Assembly (NCBI GenBank): GCA_030141605.1
Contig: JAQGDQ010002410.1
Span: forward strand, 1-64,000
Direction of reading: 5' to 3'
Source of the DNA: Tubiluchus corallicola
Lineage: Eukaryota; Priapulida; Priapulimorpha; Priapulimorphida; Tubiluchidae
DNA length: 64,000 nt
Shown here: positions 49,923 to 59,603 of the stretch, in pieces
Numbering within the stretch: position 1 is the stretch's first letter
Layout: every line of letters starts with the position of its first letter
The notes under the pieces: model-generated
Databases searched by the model: none
Told to the model about the DNA's origin: nothing
What the model saw: the letters and a program-made list of their open reading frames with translations, nothing else
Program-made: the position numbers and the translations under genes

Positions 49923-50465
49923 ATGGTTATGAAATTTCAAAAAGGAGACAAAGTTGAGTTCTTAGATAAAAAGGGTAAAGGCATTATAGTAAGTATTATT
50001 GATAAAAAAACTGTAATAGTACTAACAGAAAATAAATTCAAAGTTCCTGTATTAGCGAATGAATTAATAAAAATAAACGAAAATACATCTTCATTAAAAG
50101 ATATAAAAGTACCTACTATAAATAAAAACCAATCACTGCCTCCCCAACCTATTAAAAAACCTTCCTCTACAAAAAAGAAGAAAGAAATACAAGAAATAGA
50201 CCTCCACATAGATATGTTAACAAGAAATAGGAAAGGACTAAATAATAGTGATATGATAAGTATTCAATTACAAAAAGTAATAGATACCCTAAATGAAAAT
50301 TTAGACAAAAAAGGCAAAGAAATAATTTTCATACACGGTGTAGGAGCAGGTGTACTAAAACAAGAAATCATCCAAATATTAGACACACAATATCCCAATA
50401 TTTATTATCAGGATGCCTCATTTAGCAAGTATGGTTTTGGTGCTACTAAGATAACAATAAGGTAA
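49923..50465 (+). CDS. Smr-domain protein with DUF2027-like N-terminus
   Basis: 180 residues from ATG 49923; a second ATG at 49929 is equally possible. The N-terminal SH3-like part reads FQKGDKVEFLDKKGKGIIVSI...FKVPVLANELIKI. A Pro/Lys linker follows. The C-terminal Smr domain begins EIDLHIDMLT, has FIHGVGAGVLKQEI and ends FGATKITIR. Smr domains nick or bind nucleic acids at branched structures or on ribosomes. It precedes queA by 68 bp. Confidence 0.85.
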   Translation: MVMKFQKGDKVEFLDKKGKGIIVSIIDKKTVIVLTENKFKVPVLANELIKINENTSSLKDIKVPTINKNQSLPPQPIKKPSSTKKKKEIQEIDLHIDMLTRNRKGLNNSDMISIQLQKVIDTLNENLDKKGKEIIFIHGVGAGVLKQEIIQILDTQYPNIYYQDASFSKYGFGATKITIR

Positions 50466-50533
50466 ACGAATACTTATGATTATAAAAATGGAAGTATTGC
50501 AACTTCCTCTTATGATATTTAGTATTTATAAAG

Positions 50534-51742
50534 ATGAAAATAGAAAATATAAAAATAGAAAATTACACCTATAACCTACCTGACAAAAGAATAGCCAAAT
50601 ACCCTTTGCAAAAACGACACCAATCTAAGTTATTAATATACAAAGATGCCACTATCAAAGAGAATGCGTTTAACACTCTACCCAAATATTTGTCTGATAA
50701 GCATTTGCTTGTTTTTAACAATAGCAAAGTAATACAGGCAAGGCTTGTCTTCAAAAAAGATACAGGAGCAAATATTGAGGTTTTTTGCCTTGAACCTATT
50801 ACTCCGCCTAACTATGAACAAATATTTCAATCAAAAAACACTTGTGTGTGGCGATGTACCGTAGGTAATCTGAAAAAATGGAAGGGAAACGTACTGTCAA
50901 AAGAATTTACTTACAACAGCCAAAAACATACCTTGTGTGCTACATTACTAAAAAAGGAAAGCGATGACATTTGGGTACAGTTTGAGTGGTGTGGGGAAAT
51001 AACTTTTGCAGATATACTAAAAACATTGGGAGCTATGCCTATCCCCCCCTATTTAAATAGAGCTTCGGAAAACATAGACAAAGAAAGATACCAAACCGTT
51101 TATTCCAAAGTAAAAGGCTCAGTAGCAGCTCCCACTGCAGGCTTGCACTTTTCCAGTGAGGTATTAGAACAACTGAAAAAAAAAGGAATAAAAATGACAG
51201 AAGTAAGCCTACACGTAGGTGCAGGAACTTTTAAACCTGTGTCGGAGACCTACATAAGTAACCACAAAATGCATACTGAGCAGGTAAGTGTGAGCACAAG
51301 TGCTTTGAGACAAATAATAATTAACCTGAATAATATAGTGGCAGTAGGAACTACTTCTATACGAACAATTGAAAGCCTTTATTGGCTAGGGCTAAAAGTA
51401 TTACAAGGCGAGAACAACCTTAATCTCGGACAATGGGAAGCTTATAACTTAAATAGTAGTATAACAGCTCAACAATCGTTGAAGGCACTACTTAATTACA
51501 TGAAGCACAAAGACATAGAACAACTTAATTTTCATACTAAATTGATGATAGTACCTACTTACAATTTTAAGATAGTATCAGGACTTATCACTAATTTTCA
51601 CCAACCCCAAAGCACTCTGTTGTTACTTATTGCTACTTTTGTAGGCAGTGCCTGGCAAAAAATCTACAACTATGCACTGAAAAACAATTTTCGCTTTTTA
51701 AGCTATGGAGATAGTTCATTGTTGTGGAAAAAGCAGATGTGA
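50534..51742 (+). CDS. queA: S-adenosylmethionine:tRNA ribosyltransferase-isomerase
   Basis: 402 residues. IAKYPLQKRHQSKLLIY, VFNNSKVIQARL, VKGSVAAPTAGLHFSSEVL, VSLHVGAGTFKPV and LITNFHQPQSTLLLLIATFVG are QueA signatures. It builds epoxyqueuosine on tRNA after Tgt. Family members are usually about 345-350 residues; the extra length is an insertion in the first half (around NTCVWRCTVGNLKKWKG), common in Bacteroidota. Confidence 0.95.
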   Translation: MKIENIKIENYTYNLPDKRIAKYPLQKRHQSKLLIYKDATIKENAFNTLPKYLSDKHLLVFNNSKVIQARLVFKKDTGANIEVFCLEPITPPNYEQIFQSKNTCVWRCTVGNLKKWKGNVLSKEFTYNSQKHTLCATLLKKESDDIWVQFEWCGEITFADILKTLGAMPIPPYLNRASENIDKERYQTVYSKVKGSVAAPTAGLHFSSEVLEQLKKKGIKMTEVSLHVGAGTFKPVSETYISNHKMHTEQVSVSTSALRQIIINLNNIVAVGTTSIRTIESLYWLGLKVLQGENNLNLGQWEAYNLNSSITAQQSLKALLNYMKHKDIEQLNFHTKLMIVPTYNFKIVSGLITNFHQPQSTLLLLIATFVGSAWQKIYNYALKNNFRFLSYGDSSLLWKKQM

Positions 51743-51810
51743 TTTTATAATTTTTAGTAATTACAATATAATAAAAGCATATTTCGTTTTTATAGGAGAA
51801 AAAATAATAA

Positions 51811-53052
51811 ATGAAGGTTGTTAAAATTATAATTATACTATCTAGTTTTATTTCAATAATTGGGTCTGCTCAATTAGCTACGGATACTACTATCTATTTG
51901 GGAAACGATACAACCTTCCTAGATACAAGTTTTGTAGACAGTATGTCTGTAAATCAAGATACATTATTCGTAGAACAAGATACATTGTTTGTAAGGCCAG
52001 ACACATTGTTCGTTGGAGATACCTCCTCTTTAATGATGGAAGATTTGCAACTTTTTTCTGAAATTCAAAAAATTCAAGAAAGAAAGGCTCTTAAATCAAT
52101 AAAGGCTAAAAATATTAGCAGTAAAAATATTTTAAGAATAACACCACCAACGAATAATCAAATATCTTTGGATATAGATTCTTCTTTTAGACAAAATATT
52201 GGCATATGGATTTTTAGCACGAAAAATGCACTGATGCTTTCTCAGACTTCTTTCACAGACTGGGCAGCAGGAGGAGATGATTTATTAGCTTTTAACACAG
52301 AATCCGTTACCCAGTTGAATTACTTAAAAAGCATATTTGTATGGAACAATGAAATGATTTTAAACTACGGGGGGCAGTTCGTAGATGAGAAAGATGCTAA
52401 AAAGGTATTCACAAAATCAAGCGATAGGCTTTTTATCAGTTCTTCGGTATATCGCAAATTTGATGTAAAATGGTCTTTGACAGGTGTTTTCAATATAGAC
52501 ACACAGTTCACCAATGGTTATGACAATAGCGATAGAGAAAAGCTCATTTCTACTTTTATGGCTCCGGGCTATGTAACTATAGGTCTGGGTCTCACTTATG
52601 CTAGAAAAGAAAAAAAACTTTCAGTAGAGTTAGCACCTGTTTCAAGTAAAACAACCTTTGTTCTCAACCAAGAATTAGCCAATCAAGGAGCTTTTGGTGT
52701 AGAAGGGGCTGTAATAGATGAAGAAACGGGAGCAATTATTAAAGAAGGAAGAAGATCAAGAAGCGAATCAGGTGTTTTTACCAAAATAACTAAAGAAGGA
52801 AATATCAACAACATGTTTAACTATTCATCTATTCTCACCCTGTTCTCTGCCTATAAACATATATTTAAAACAGACGTTAGGTGGGAATTTAAGGTAGAGT
52901 CAAAAATAAGCAAATATTTTTCTGTTCTTTTTGATTTGGTGCTTATTTATGACGATGATATAAAAATGACGGATAATGATGGAAATGAACGGGGACCTAG
53001 CCTTCAAGTGAAACAGTATTTTGGAGTAGGTCTTTCTTATGCATTTCCATAA
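51811..53052 (+). CDS. DUF3078 outer-membrane protein
   Basis: 413 residues with a signal peptide (about 1-20). After it come short repeats of DTLFV (three in a row at about 50-66), then a linker. The DUF3078 barrel-like domain follows, containing NALMLSQTSFTDWAAGGDDLLAFN and WNNEMILNYGGQ, and ends KQYFGVGLSYAFP. The domain is specific to Bacteroidota and its function is unknown. Monocistronic, with a strong terminator downstream. Confidence 0.88.
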   Translation: MKVVKIIIILSSFISIIGSAQLATDTTIYLGNDTTFLDTSFVDSMSVNQDTLFVEQDTLFVRPDTLFVGDTSSLMMEDLQLFSEIQKIQERKALKSIKAKNISSKNILRITPPTNNQISLDIDSSFRQNIGIWIFSTKNALMLSQTSFTDWAAGGDDLLAFNTESVTQLNYLKSIFVWNNEMILNYGGQFVDEKDAKKVFTKSSDRLFISSSVYRKFDVKWSLTGVFNIDTQFTNGYDNSDREKLISTFMAPGYVTIGLGLTYARKEKKLSVELAPVSSKTTFVLNQELANQGAFGVEGAVIDEETGAIIKEGRRSRSESGVFTKITKEGNINNMFNYSSILTLFSAYKHIFKTDVRWEFKVESKISKYFSVLFDLVLIYDDDIKMTDNDGNERGPSLQVKQYFGVGLSYAFP

Positions 53053-53122
53053 TATGCAGTATAAATAAATCTAATACCTAAAAACAAAGAATTTATCTGT
53101 TCTGAGTCCTGCAGATATGAGC

Positions 53123-53155
53123 ATAAAGGCAAGGCAATTTTTGCCTTGCCTTTAT
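53123..53155. terminator. Bidirectional terminator between the DUF3078 gene and hsp20
   Basis: Perfect 15-bp stem ATAAAGGCAAGGCAA with a TTT loop, between convergent genes and flanked by AT-rich sequence. Confidence 0.85.
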
Positions 53156-53174
53156 ATAAGAAGGTTTAATTATC

Positions 53175-53624
53175 TTAATCAATCTTTATTTCCCTTGAAG
53201 GCAGTGTTTTAGTCTCTTTTCTTTTAGGAAGATCAACCGTCAAAATACCTTTGTCATATTTTGCTTTTATTTCTTCAGCTTTCACTTCTTCATTAGGGAG
53301 GTAAAAACTCCTAGAAAAAGATTGATAATTAAACTCTCTTCTTTTATAATTGCCTTCTTCGTCCTTTTCTTCTTTTGTTTCCTCTTTTTTTGAACATATG
53401 GTTAAATAATCATTTTCATAGTTGATTTTCACATCTTCTTTTTTCAAACCGGGCACTGCCAACTCTGTACTGTATTTATCGTCTGTTTCTTTTACATTTA
53501 CAGCAGGTATGTTAGAACTGCTCATCGTTTCAGGAAAATTTAACCAACTATCGTTAAAAAAATTCTCAAAAAGACGATTTAAAGGTAAATTACTTCTCTT
53601 GTTGTATTTGGATAATAAGGTCAT
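53175..53624 (-). CDS. Small heat-shock protein (Hsp20/IbpA family)
   Basis: 149 residues. N-terminal arm (NRLFENFFNDSWLNFP), alpha-crystallin domain from about 42 (IPAVNVKETDDKYSTELAVPG), REFNYQSFSRSFYLPNEEV, and the GILTVDLPK motif near 130. A holdase that keeps unfolding proteins soluble. A pair of palindromic boxes lies upstream at 53762-53811. Confidence 0.94.
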   Translation of the reverse strand: MTLLSKYNKRSNLPLNRLFENFFNDSWLNFPETMSSSNIPAVNVKETDDKYSTELAVPGLKKEDVKINYENDYLTICSKKEETKEEKDEEGNYKRREFNYQSFSRSFYLPNEEVKAEEIKAKYDKGILTVDLPKRKETKTLPSREIKID

Positions 53625-53761
53625 AACTTAGTCCTCCTATTTTTTTAAAATTAATATTTATTCTTTTTAATTAAAACAATTTAGTTACGCAACTAATTAC
53701 GTAATAAAACATACAAATAGTATTCCAAAATTAAACTTACACTAAAAAGCATTTCTTTCAA

Positions 53762-53811
53762 GACAAAATGTCTTCTTTTTCATTTTTGCATATGACAAAG
53801 TGTCTTCTTTT
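53762..53811. promoter_or_regulatory. Twin palindromic boxes GACAAA[A/G]TGTC, 32 bp apart
   Basis: GACAAAATGTCTTCTTTT at 53762 and GACAAAGTGTCTTCTTTT at 53794 share 17 of 18 bases. Each begins with the dyad GACA-N3-TGTC. Spacing of 32 bp is three helical turns. They lie in the 347-bp gap between divergent hsp20 and an unknown secreted gene, so either may be controlled. Operator function is inference. Confidence 0.5.
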
Positions 53812-53971
53812 GAAAAATGAAAAGTTTCCCTTATAGTGGATTTAAGCAAAAAATATGCTAATATATTAGTAGTAACACCTAATACATTATTTTCATTTTT
53901 TTCTTGCTTTTTTCTCAAAAAGTTCTTATATTTAATGTATGTTTTAAGGAGTTCCTAAATTCGTGTCAGTG

Positions 53972-54409
53972 ATGGAAAGAATAAAGCTATTCATAATATC
54001 TATTATAATATTTTTTCTGACGATAGGCACAACCGAATCTAAAATAAAAACAGATTATTCAACAGAAAAAGTAGCAAAAATAGACCATTCAAAAGAAAAG
54101 CCAAGGCAAACAAACTTCTTAGAAAATGAACAACGCTTTTATTTCTTAGATGCCCCATTCATTATAGACGATAAAAATGATATAGACCTAGGACTTTTGC
54201 CTTCTGGTGAAATCACAAAAGAGACCCACGTTCAAGAATATCTACAAATTCTTCATATGATGAATAATATGCCTTCCTATTCTCAAACCAACAACCTATG
54301 GTATATGTTTGGTTTAAACTTTGCTATTCAGAATTTTTCGCTTTTTGAAAATTATCAACTACTTTACCAAGATCATTCTACTTGGAACTTTCTATTTCCA
54401 ATAGACTAA
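53972..54409 (+). CDS. Small secreted protein of unknown function
   Basis: 145 residues from ATG 53972; a GTG three codons earlier is possible. N-terminal signal (RIKLFIISIIIFFLTIGT). The mature part has a charged stretch, then YFLDAPFIIDDKNDIDLGLLPSGEI and an aromatic, Asn/Tyr-rich end. Not recognised. It is divergent from hsp20 and about 170 bp upstream of rnhB. Confidence 0.6.
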   Translation: MERIKLFIISIIIFFLTIGTTESKIKTDYSTEKVAKIDHSKEKPRQTNFLENEQRFYFLDAPFIIDDKNDIDLGLLPSGEITKETHVQEYLQILHMMNNMPSYSQTNNLWYMFGLNFAIQNFSLFENYQLLYQDHSTWNFLFPID

Positions 54410-54582
54410 GAATCTGGCAACAATTTTCCAAATTTCTGTTACAAACTGTTCATACAATAGAACTTACAATAATAGGACTATTACTTCGTTTTTTTGACAA
54501 ATTGCTTAACTTTGTTTCTAATAAACTACTTTCTATTTATTACATTATTTTCTTTATCTGTCAATACAATTAAAGGTATACT

Positions 54583-55182
54583 ATGCTCAAAAACTATTGC
54601 AGGGAAAAGACATTAGAAGCAGGTTGCGACGAAGCAGGACGAGGCTGCTTAGCAGGCCCTGTGGTAGCTGCAGCTGTGATAATGCCTCTAAACTATAAAA
54701 ACAATTTATTGAACGATTCTAAAAAACTTGCCGAACAACAACGCGAAACATTACGTATAGAAATAGAACAAAAAGCAATAACGTGGGCAGTAGGTATTAT
54801 TTCTCACGTAGAAATAGATAAAATAAATATTCTTAACGCATCTATATTAGCAATGCACAAAGCTTTAGACCAACTGTTGCCCCAACCTAAGCACATCATT
54901 GTCGATGGCAATAAATTCAAGCCTTACAAAGAAATATCTCACCAATGCATAGTAAAGGGAGATAGCAAATATGCCTCCATTGCTGCAGCTTCTATATTGG
55001 CTAAAACACACAGGGATGAAATAATGCGGGGATTAGACAGAGAATACCCACATTACCATTGGGGAAGAAACAAGGGCTATCCTACTAAACAACATAGAGA
55101 AGCCATTGTTAAATATGGTATATCGCCTCATCATAGAAGAACTTTTCGTCTGCTGCCTCTGCAAAAGATGTTGCATATATAA
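54583..55182 (+). CDS. rnhB: Ribonuclease HII
   Basis: 199 residues. Catalytic start AGCDEAGRGCLAGPVVAAAVI (Asp, Glu), LNDSKKLAEQQRE, IVDGNKF, VKGDSKYASIAAASILAKTHRDE and the YPTKQHREAI...HHRRTFR end. It removes ribonucleotides and RNA primers from DNA. Confidence 0.97.
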   Translation: MLKNYCREKTLEAGCDEAGRGCLAGPVVAAAVIMPLNYKNNLLNDSKKLAEQQRETLRIEIEQKAITWAVGIISHVEIDKINILNASILAMHKALDQLLPQPKHIIVDGNKFKPYKEISHQCIVKGDSKYASIAAASILAKTHRDEIMRGLDREYPHYHWGRNKGYPTKQHREAIVKYGISPHHRRTFRLLPLQKMLHI

Positions 55183-55210
55183 AAAAGAAAAGCCAAGGCT
55201 CTTCTTTTTT
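55181..55210. terminator. Terminator between rnhB and the VOC gene
   Basis: 14-bp stem with one mismatch around GCCAAGGC, A-run on the left and T-run on the right, so it can terminate both convergent genes. It overlaps the end of rnhB. Confidence 0.75.
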
Positions 55211-55580
55211 AATCGTCGGAATAAATCCCTAATTTATTGCCTTCTGTATCTGTAAAAAGGGCAAAATATCCTTTTCCTTCTGCCTCAATCTTCGTTTTAG
55301 ACTTTACTATTTTTCCACCTAATTTCTCAACTCTTTGTAATTTCTCTGTCAAGTCATTTCCGCCATTAAAACTTATCAACACGCCATCTGACGAAGGGTT
55401 GAAGTTTGGAGAATAGGAAATTGCTCCAGACACATTTTGATTGTTGTTTGGGAAACATCCCATTTTCTCCTCTCCACAATCAAAAACCCGAATTTCAATA
55501 TCCAAAAGATCCTGATAAAAATTCACAGCTCTGTCAAAATTTTTTGCAGGAATCTCGAAAAAACTGATTAACTCTTCCAT
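55209..55580 (-). CDS. VOC (glyoxalase/bleomycin-resistance fold) protein
   Basis: 123 residues. Starts ELISFFEIPAKNFDRAVNFYQDLLDIEI and ends YFALFTDTEGNKLGIYSDD, the paired beta-alpha-beta-beta-beta units of the VOC fold with a metal-ligand-like His position replaced by other residues. Substrate unknown. The AraC regulator upstream on the same strand is the likely controller. Confidence 0.85.
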   Translation of the reverse strand: MEELISFFEIPAKNFDRAVNFYQDLLDIEIRVFDCGEEKMGCFPNNNQNVSGAISYSPNFNPSSDGVLISFNGGNDLTEKLQRVEKLGGKIVKSKTKIEAEGKGYFALFTDTEGNKLGIYSDD

Positions 55581-55674
55581 TATTTTACTTTTTTTAAATT
55601 AAAAATATAAGAACCACAATAAAGAACAAATTAACAGCTATAAATTGCTTATAAATTGGAAAAAAGAGACATTT

Positions 55675-56490
55675 TTATGCAGAAAAATAATCTGAATAAG
55701 GCTGATAAGTGCTAAAATAATTTTTGGGAGTATAACCTGTAAGCATTTTAAATTCATTTGAAAAATGTGCTTGGTCATAGTACCCATTTTCGTAGGATAA
55801 AACTGTTAGATTACGAGATGGGTTTATCTGTTGGCTAAAAATAGTATGTTGAAATCGTACTATTCGTAAAAATTGTTTAGGATTTATTCCTACAAAATCT
55901 GAAAACTTACGTTCAAACTGTTTTGTAGATAAATATGAACACGCTGCGAGTTCCTTAATAGATACTTCTCCTTTTGTTTCATTTACTATTTTGATGCTTT
56001 CGCTTATTCTGTTATAATTGTAGATGTTTTTTTCTATTAACCTTTTTGTTAAGAAGTTTTCTATTAACTCAATCTGTTCTCTTTTATCACATATATTCGA
56101 TAGCTGCTCTTCTAAGTCCTGACTTTTTTGCTTCATTATATCTTCCAATGCTATACTTTGGTTTGCTATTTCACAAATTGGCAAATCGAAAAACATTCTT
56201 GCACCTTGAGGGCGAAACATTACAGAAATAATACTTATTTCCCCCGTTGATTTAACATCGTAGTAACTTTTTTGCTGTCCTATAATTATAGTTCGTGGCA
56301 ATAATATAGAAGAATTATCTGGAGCTATTTTTAGAAATCTATCCTTAATACAGAACATAAGTTCTACGCATCCATATGGAAAAACCCTCTGTTTAGAATA
56401 TGGCTTAGATATTTTTTCACATTTAAGTATCCAATAACACTTCACAAATTGAGAGAGTTTTGAAGACGGTTGTATAAGTTGATAGTCCAT
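55675..56490 (-). CDS. AraC-family regulator with DUF6597-like N-terminus
   Basis: 271 residues. The N-terminal part (YQLIQPSSKLSQFVKCYWILKCE...RVFPYGCVELMF) matches the DUF6597 sensor domain. The C-terminal two helix-turn-helices cover about 165-265: ELAACSYLSTKQFERKFSDFVGINPKQFLRIVRFQ, then YDQAHFSNEFKMLTGYTPKNYF. It lies 94 bp upstream of the VOC gene and probably activates it or itself. Confidence 0.92.
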   Translation of the reverse strand: MDYQLIQPSSKLSQFVKCYWILKCEKISKPYSKQRVFPYGCVELMFCIKDRFLKIAPDNSSILLPRTIIIGQQKSYYDVKSTGEISIISVMFRPQGARMFFDLPICEIANQSIALEDIMKQKSQDLEEQLSNICDKREQIELIENFLTKRLIEKNIYNYNRISESIKIVNETKGEVSIKELAACSYLSTKQFERKFSDFVGINPKQFLRIVRFQHTIFSQQINPSRNLTVLSYENGYYDQAHFSNEFKMLTGYTPKNYFSTYQPYSDYFSA

Positions 56491-56586
56491 TGTTACTCTT
56501 TTATAATTAGCTAGTTACAAGCACCTATTAAAAAAGAAATAATAGAAATTTCTAGATAAATAATTATTCAACAAAATTAGAAACAT

Positions 56587-56616
56587 TTTGTCAATCTACT
56601 AAATTTCATATATTTG
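56587..56616 (+). promoter_or_regulatory. Promoter of leuB
   Basis: TTTG (56587-56590), 18 bp, TATATTTG (56609-56616): a good Bacteroidota promoter, 43 bp before the leuB ATG. Confidence 0.65.
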
Positions 56617-56659
56617 CATCCAATTAAATAAATAAATTGAAAACATACAAAAACAGTTT

Positions 56660-57715
56660 ATGGAAAAAAATATAGCAGTACTATCAGGCGACGGTATAGG
56701 ACCAGAGATAATAAAAGAAAGCATAAAGACATTAGATGCAATAGCAACGAAGTTCAATTATACATTCAACTATAAAGAAGCCATTGTTGGAGGTATTGCT
56801 ATAGACAAAACAGGCAACCCTCTACCTGATGAGACTATAAAAGTTTGTCAAAACTCTGACGCAGTATTGTTTGGAGCTATTGGTGACCCTAAGTTCGACA
56901 ACGACCCTAACGCTAAGGTGCGTCCAGAACAAGGACTATTAAAACTAAGAAAAACACTAGGGCTATTTGCCAATATAAGACCTGTAAAATCATTTCCACA
57001 ACTTTATCACTCTTCGCCTCTCAAACAAGAATTGATAGAAGACGTTGACCTTGTAGTATATCGCGAACTTACAGGAGGTATGTACTTTGGAGAGAAAACA
57101 CGCACTAAAAACAGTGCTTCTGACCTCTGTGCTTACACTTCAGAAGAAATTATTCGCATCAGCAAATTAGCCTTTGAAGCAGCTCAACAAAGAAGAAAAA
57201 AACTTACCCTAGTAGATAAAGCCAATGTAATAGAAACTTCACGTCTTTGGAGAGATGAAGTAATGAAACTAAGCAAAAATTACCCCGATGTAGAGTTGGA
57301 CCTAATGTTTGTAGATAATGCAGCAATGCAGCTCATACAATACCCTAAACAATTTGATGTAATTGTTACTGAAAACCTTTTTGGAGATATTATTACTGAC
57401 GAATCATCTGTCATTGCAGGTTCACTTGGTATGCTACCCTCAGCCTCAGTAGGCAATAAAGTAGCCCTTTTTGAACCCATACACGGCTCATATCCTCAAG
57501 CTACTGGAAAAAACATTGCTAATCCAATGGCAACCATACTTGCCGCTGCTATGATGCTTGACCACTTGCAAATGACAGAAGCAGCCAAGCTAATAGAAGA
57601 AGCAGTAGAAAAAGCCCTTGAAAATAGAAAAGCAACAGTAGATATATATAAAGATAGTAAGTTAGGAACGTCAAATGTAGGCGATTACATTGTTCAATAC
57701 ATTCAAAATAAGTAA
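56660..57715 (+). CDS. leuB: 3-isopropylmalate dehydrogenase
   Basis: 351 residues. LSGDGIGPEI, LLKLRKTLGLFANIRP, ELTGGMYFGEK (the LeuB-type substrate loop), DKANVIETSRLWR, NLFGDIITDESSVIAGSLGMLPSAS and the NAD-binding EPIHGSYPQATGKNIANPMATILAAAMML. It performs the third step of leucine synthesis. leuA, leuC and leuD are not adjacent, so the pathway is scattered or incomplete. Confidence 0.96.
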   Translation: MEKNIAVLSGDGIGPEIIKESIKTLDAIATKFNYTFNYKEAIVGGIAIDKTGNPLPDETIKVCQNSDAVLFGAIGDPKFDNDPNAKVRPEQGLLKLRKTLGLFANIRPVKSFPQLYHSSPLKQELIEDVDLVVYRELTGGMYFGEKTRTKNSASDLCAYTSEEIIRISKLAFEAAQQRRKKLTLVDKANVIETSRLWRDEVMKLSKNYPDVELDLMFVDNAAMQLIQYPKQFDVIVTENLFGDIITDESSVIAGSLGMLPSASVGNKVALFEPIHGSYPQATGKNIANPMATILAAAMMLDHLQMTEAAKLIEEAVEKALENRKATVDIYKDSKLGTSNVGDYIVQYIQNK

Positions 57716-57721
57716 TCTAAA

Positions 57722-58318
57722 ATGACAAAAGACGCTATCTTTAAAACATTTGTAATAATAGCCCTCTCTATTTTATATATACTACACTTTGTTTCGCAAA
57801 AGGAGGAGGTTAATGAACATAAAATATCTCATCATAGAGTTGTAGATACTACAGCTATCAAATCTAAGATAGTATTTATCAATACAGACTCTTTGCTTCT
57901 AAAATACAAATATGCAAAAGACCTTTCACAACAACTGCAAGCTCAACAACAACAAGCTCAAAATAACTTACAACAAAAAATAGAAGTATTTCAAAAGGAT
58001 TATCAATTATTCCAAGCCAAAATACAAAACAACGGCTTTCTTTCTCAAGCCAGAGCAGAGCAGGAAGGACAAAAACTTGCACAACAACAACAAAACTTGC
58101 AAAAATTAGAGATGGATCTTGCTAATCAACTTGCACAGCAGCAACAAGAAATGAACATTCAGTTAAGAGATAGCCTAACTAAGTATCTAAAAATATACAA
58201 TGAAACCCATAATTTTCATTTAGTATTAAGTAACAGTCTGGGAGATAATATACTATACAATGCCAAAGGCTTGAACATTACTGACGACATAGCTACTTTA
58301 CTAAACCAAACATACTAA
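57722..58318 (+). CDS. OmpH/Skp-family periplasmic chaperone-like protein
   Basis: 198 residues. N-terminal membrane anchor or signal (about 8-22). IVFINTDSLLLKYKYAKDL is the OmpH start; a Gln-rich coiled coil (about 65-145) with repeated QQQ, then the second strand part LKIYNETHNFHLVLSNSLGDNILYNAKGLNITDDI. Skp-like proteins hold unfolded outer-membrane proteins. It starts 6 bp after leuB and 10 bp before the glycosyltransferase gene, so it is in the leuB transcript. Confidence 0.88.
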   Translation: MTKDAIFKTFVIIALSILYILHFVSQKEEVNEHKISHHRVVDTTAIKSKIVFINTDSLLLKYKYAKDLSQQLQAQQQQAQNNLQQKIEVFQKDYQLFQAKIQNNGFLSQARAEQEGQKLAQQQQNLQKLEMDLANQLAQQQQEMNIQLRDSLTKYLKIYNETHNFHLVLSNSLGDNILYNAKGLNITDDIATLLNQTY

Positions 58319-58328
58319 GAAACAATAA

Positions 58329-59603
58329 ATGAGTTTTGCTCATAACTATATAAAAAAAAACAAAATAATCCACAACCTGTCCTTCGCTCCCAACAAAAAT
58401 CTCAACATTATTGTAGTAATTCCCTGTTATGATGAAGACAACCTGATAGACACGCTCACCTCAATACTTAAAGCAGATAGCCCTAAGAACAGTATAGAAG
58501 TTATTACTATAATAAATTCAAGCACTCAAACTCCTTCTGAAATAGTAATCAAAAATAGAAAAACCTTAGAACAAGCCCATACTTGGTGCAATAACCACAA
58601 CTCTCCACAATTACAGTTCTACTTCATTAACGAAGAAAATTTACCTTCTCACAAAGCAGGAGTAGGATTAGCCCGTAAAATAGGTATGGATATAGCCATA
58701 TCCCGATTTAACGAAATAAATAACCCTAGCGGAATAATAGCATCCTTAGATGCAGATACAAAAATAGCCTCCAACTACTTCACAGAGATTGAAAAGACTT
58801 ACCTAAACGACTCCAAAACAACTGCTACAAACATATACTTTGAACACCCCATAAGTGGGGAGCAATACTCCAAACATATTTATAAAGGCATAGCCCTTTA
58901 CGAACTTCATTTGCGTTACTACTTACAAAGCTTACGATATGCAAAATTTCCTCACGCACAGCATACTATAGGCTCAGCTTTCACCGTAAAGGCTTCAACC
59001 TATATAAAACAAGGAGGAATGAATACCAAAAAAGCTGGAGAAGACTTTTACTTTTTACAAAAAGTTATACCAACTGGTGTATTTAGAAACATTGCAACTA
59101 CAATGGTTATTCCTTCTCCTCGAACATCCGATAGGGTGCCATTTGGAACAGGAAAGGCACAAATAAAATATCTGCAAAGTTTAAAACAACAAGTTCTCAC
59201 ATACGACACCCGCACATTCACAGATTTAAAAGAATTTTTCAGCAAGGCAGAAAAGTTCTTTGACGTAATAAAACAATATAAATACGAGCAAATAATAAAA
59301 GAATTACCTAAAAGTATTTGTACCTTCTTGCAAAAAGATATGTTTTATGAACAAATAAAAAAACTTAACCAAAACACTAAAACTATAAAAACCTATAAAA
59401 AGAACTTCTTTGGCAATGTTTTCAACGCATTCAAAACAGTGAAATACGTAAATTACGCAAGCCAGCATTATTATCCCAAAATAAGTATCACAAAAGCAGC
59501 CAATCAACTACTTAAAATAGAGCAACTATCTCAAAATTATATAGAAAAACCAGAACAACTTTTACAAGTATATAGACATATAGAGAAAACTGAAAAACAA
59601 TGA
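58329..59603 (+). CDS. Family-2 glycosyltransferase-like protein
   Basis: 424 residues. GT-A fold start IIVVIPCYDEDNLIDTLTSIL, IIASLDADTKIASNYF (DxD-like DAD), HTIGSAFTVKASTYIKQGGMNTKKAGEDFYFLQKV (acceptor loop with ED). No membrane span. The C-terminal 130 residues are Lys-rich helices of unknown role. Donor and acceptor unknown. Its end overlaps ispD by 4 bp. Confidence 0.85.
   Translation: MSFAHNYIKKNKIIHNLSFAPNKNLNIIVVIPCYDEDNLIDTLTSILKADSPKNSIEVITIINSSTQTPSEIVIKNRKTLEQAHTWCNNHNSPQLQFYFINEENLPSHKAGVGLARKIGMDIAISRFNEINNPSGIIASLDADTKIASNYFTEIEKTYLNDSKTTATNIYFEHPISGEQYSKHIYKGIALYELHLRYYLQSLRYAKFPHAQHTIGSAFTVKASTYIKQGGMNTKKAGEDFYFLQKVIPTGVFRNIATTMVIPSPRTSDRVPFGTGKAQIKYLQSLKQQVLTYDTRTFTDLKEFFSKAEKFFDVIKQYKYEQIIKELPKSICTFLQKDMFYEQIKKLNQNTKTIKTYKKNFFGNVFNAFKTVKYVNYASQHYYPKISITKAANQLLKIEQLSQNYIEKPEQLLQVYRHIEKTEKQ

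Noticed and set aside
54382-54573. 63-codon frame with hydrophobic stretches overlapping the end of the secreted-protein gene
   Set aside because: It overlaps in another frame, has no promoter, and hydrophobicity is expected by chance in AT-rich DNA.
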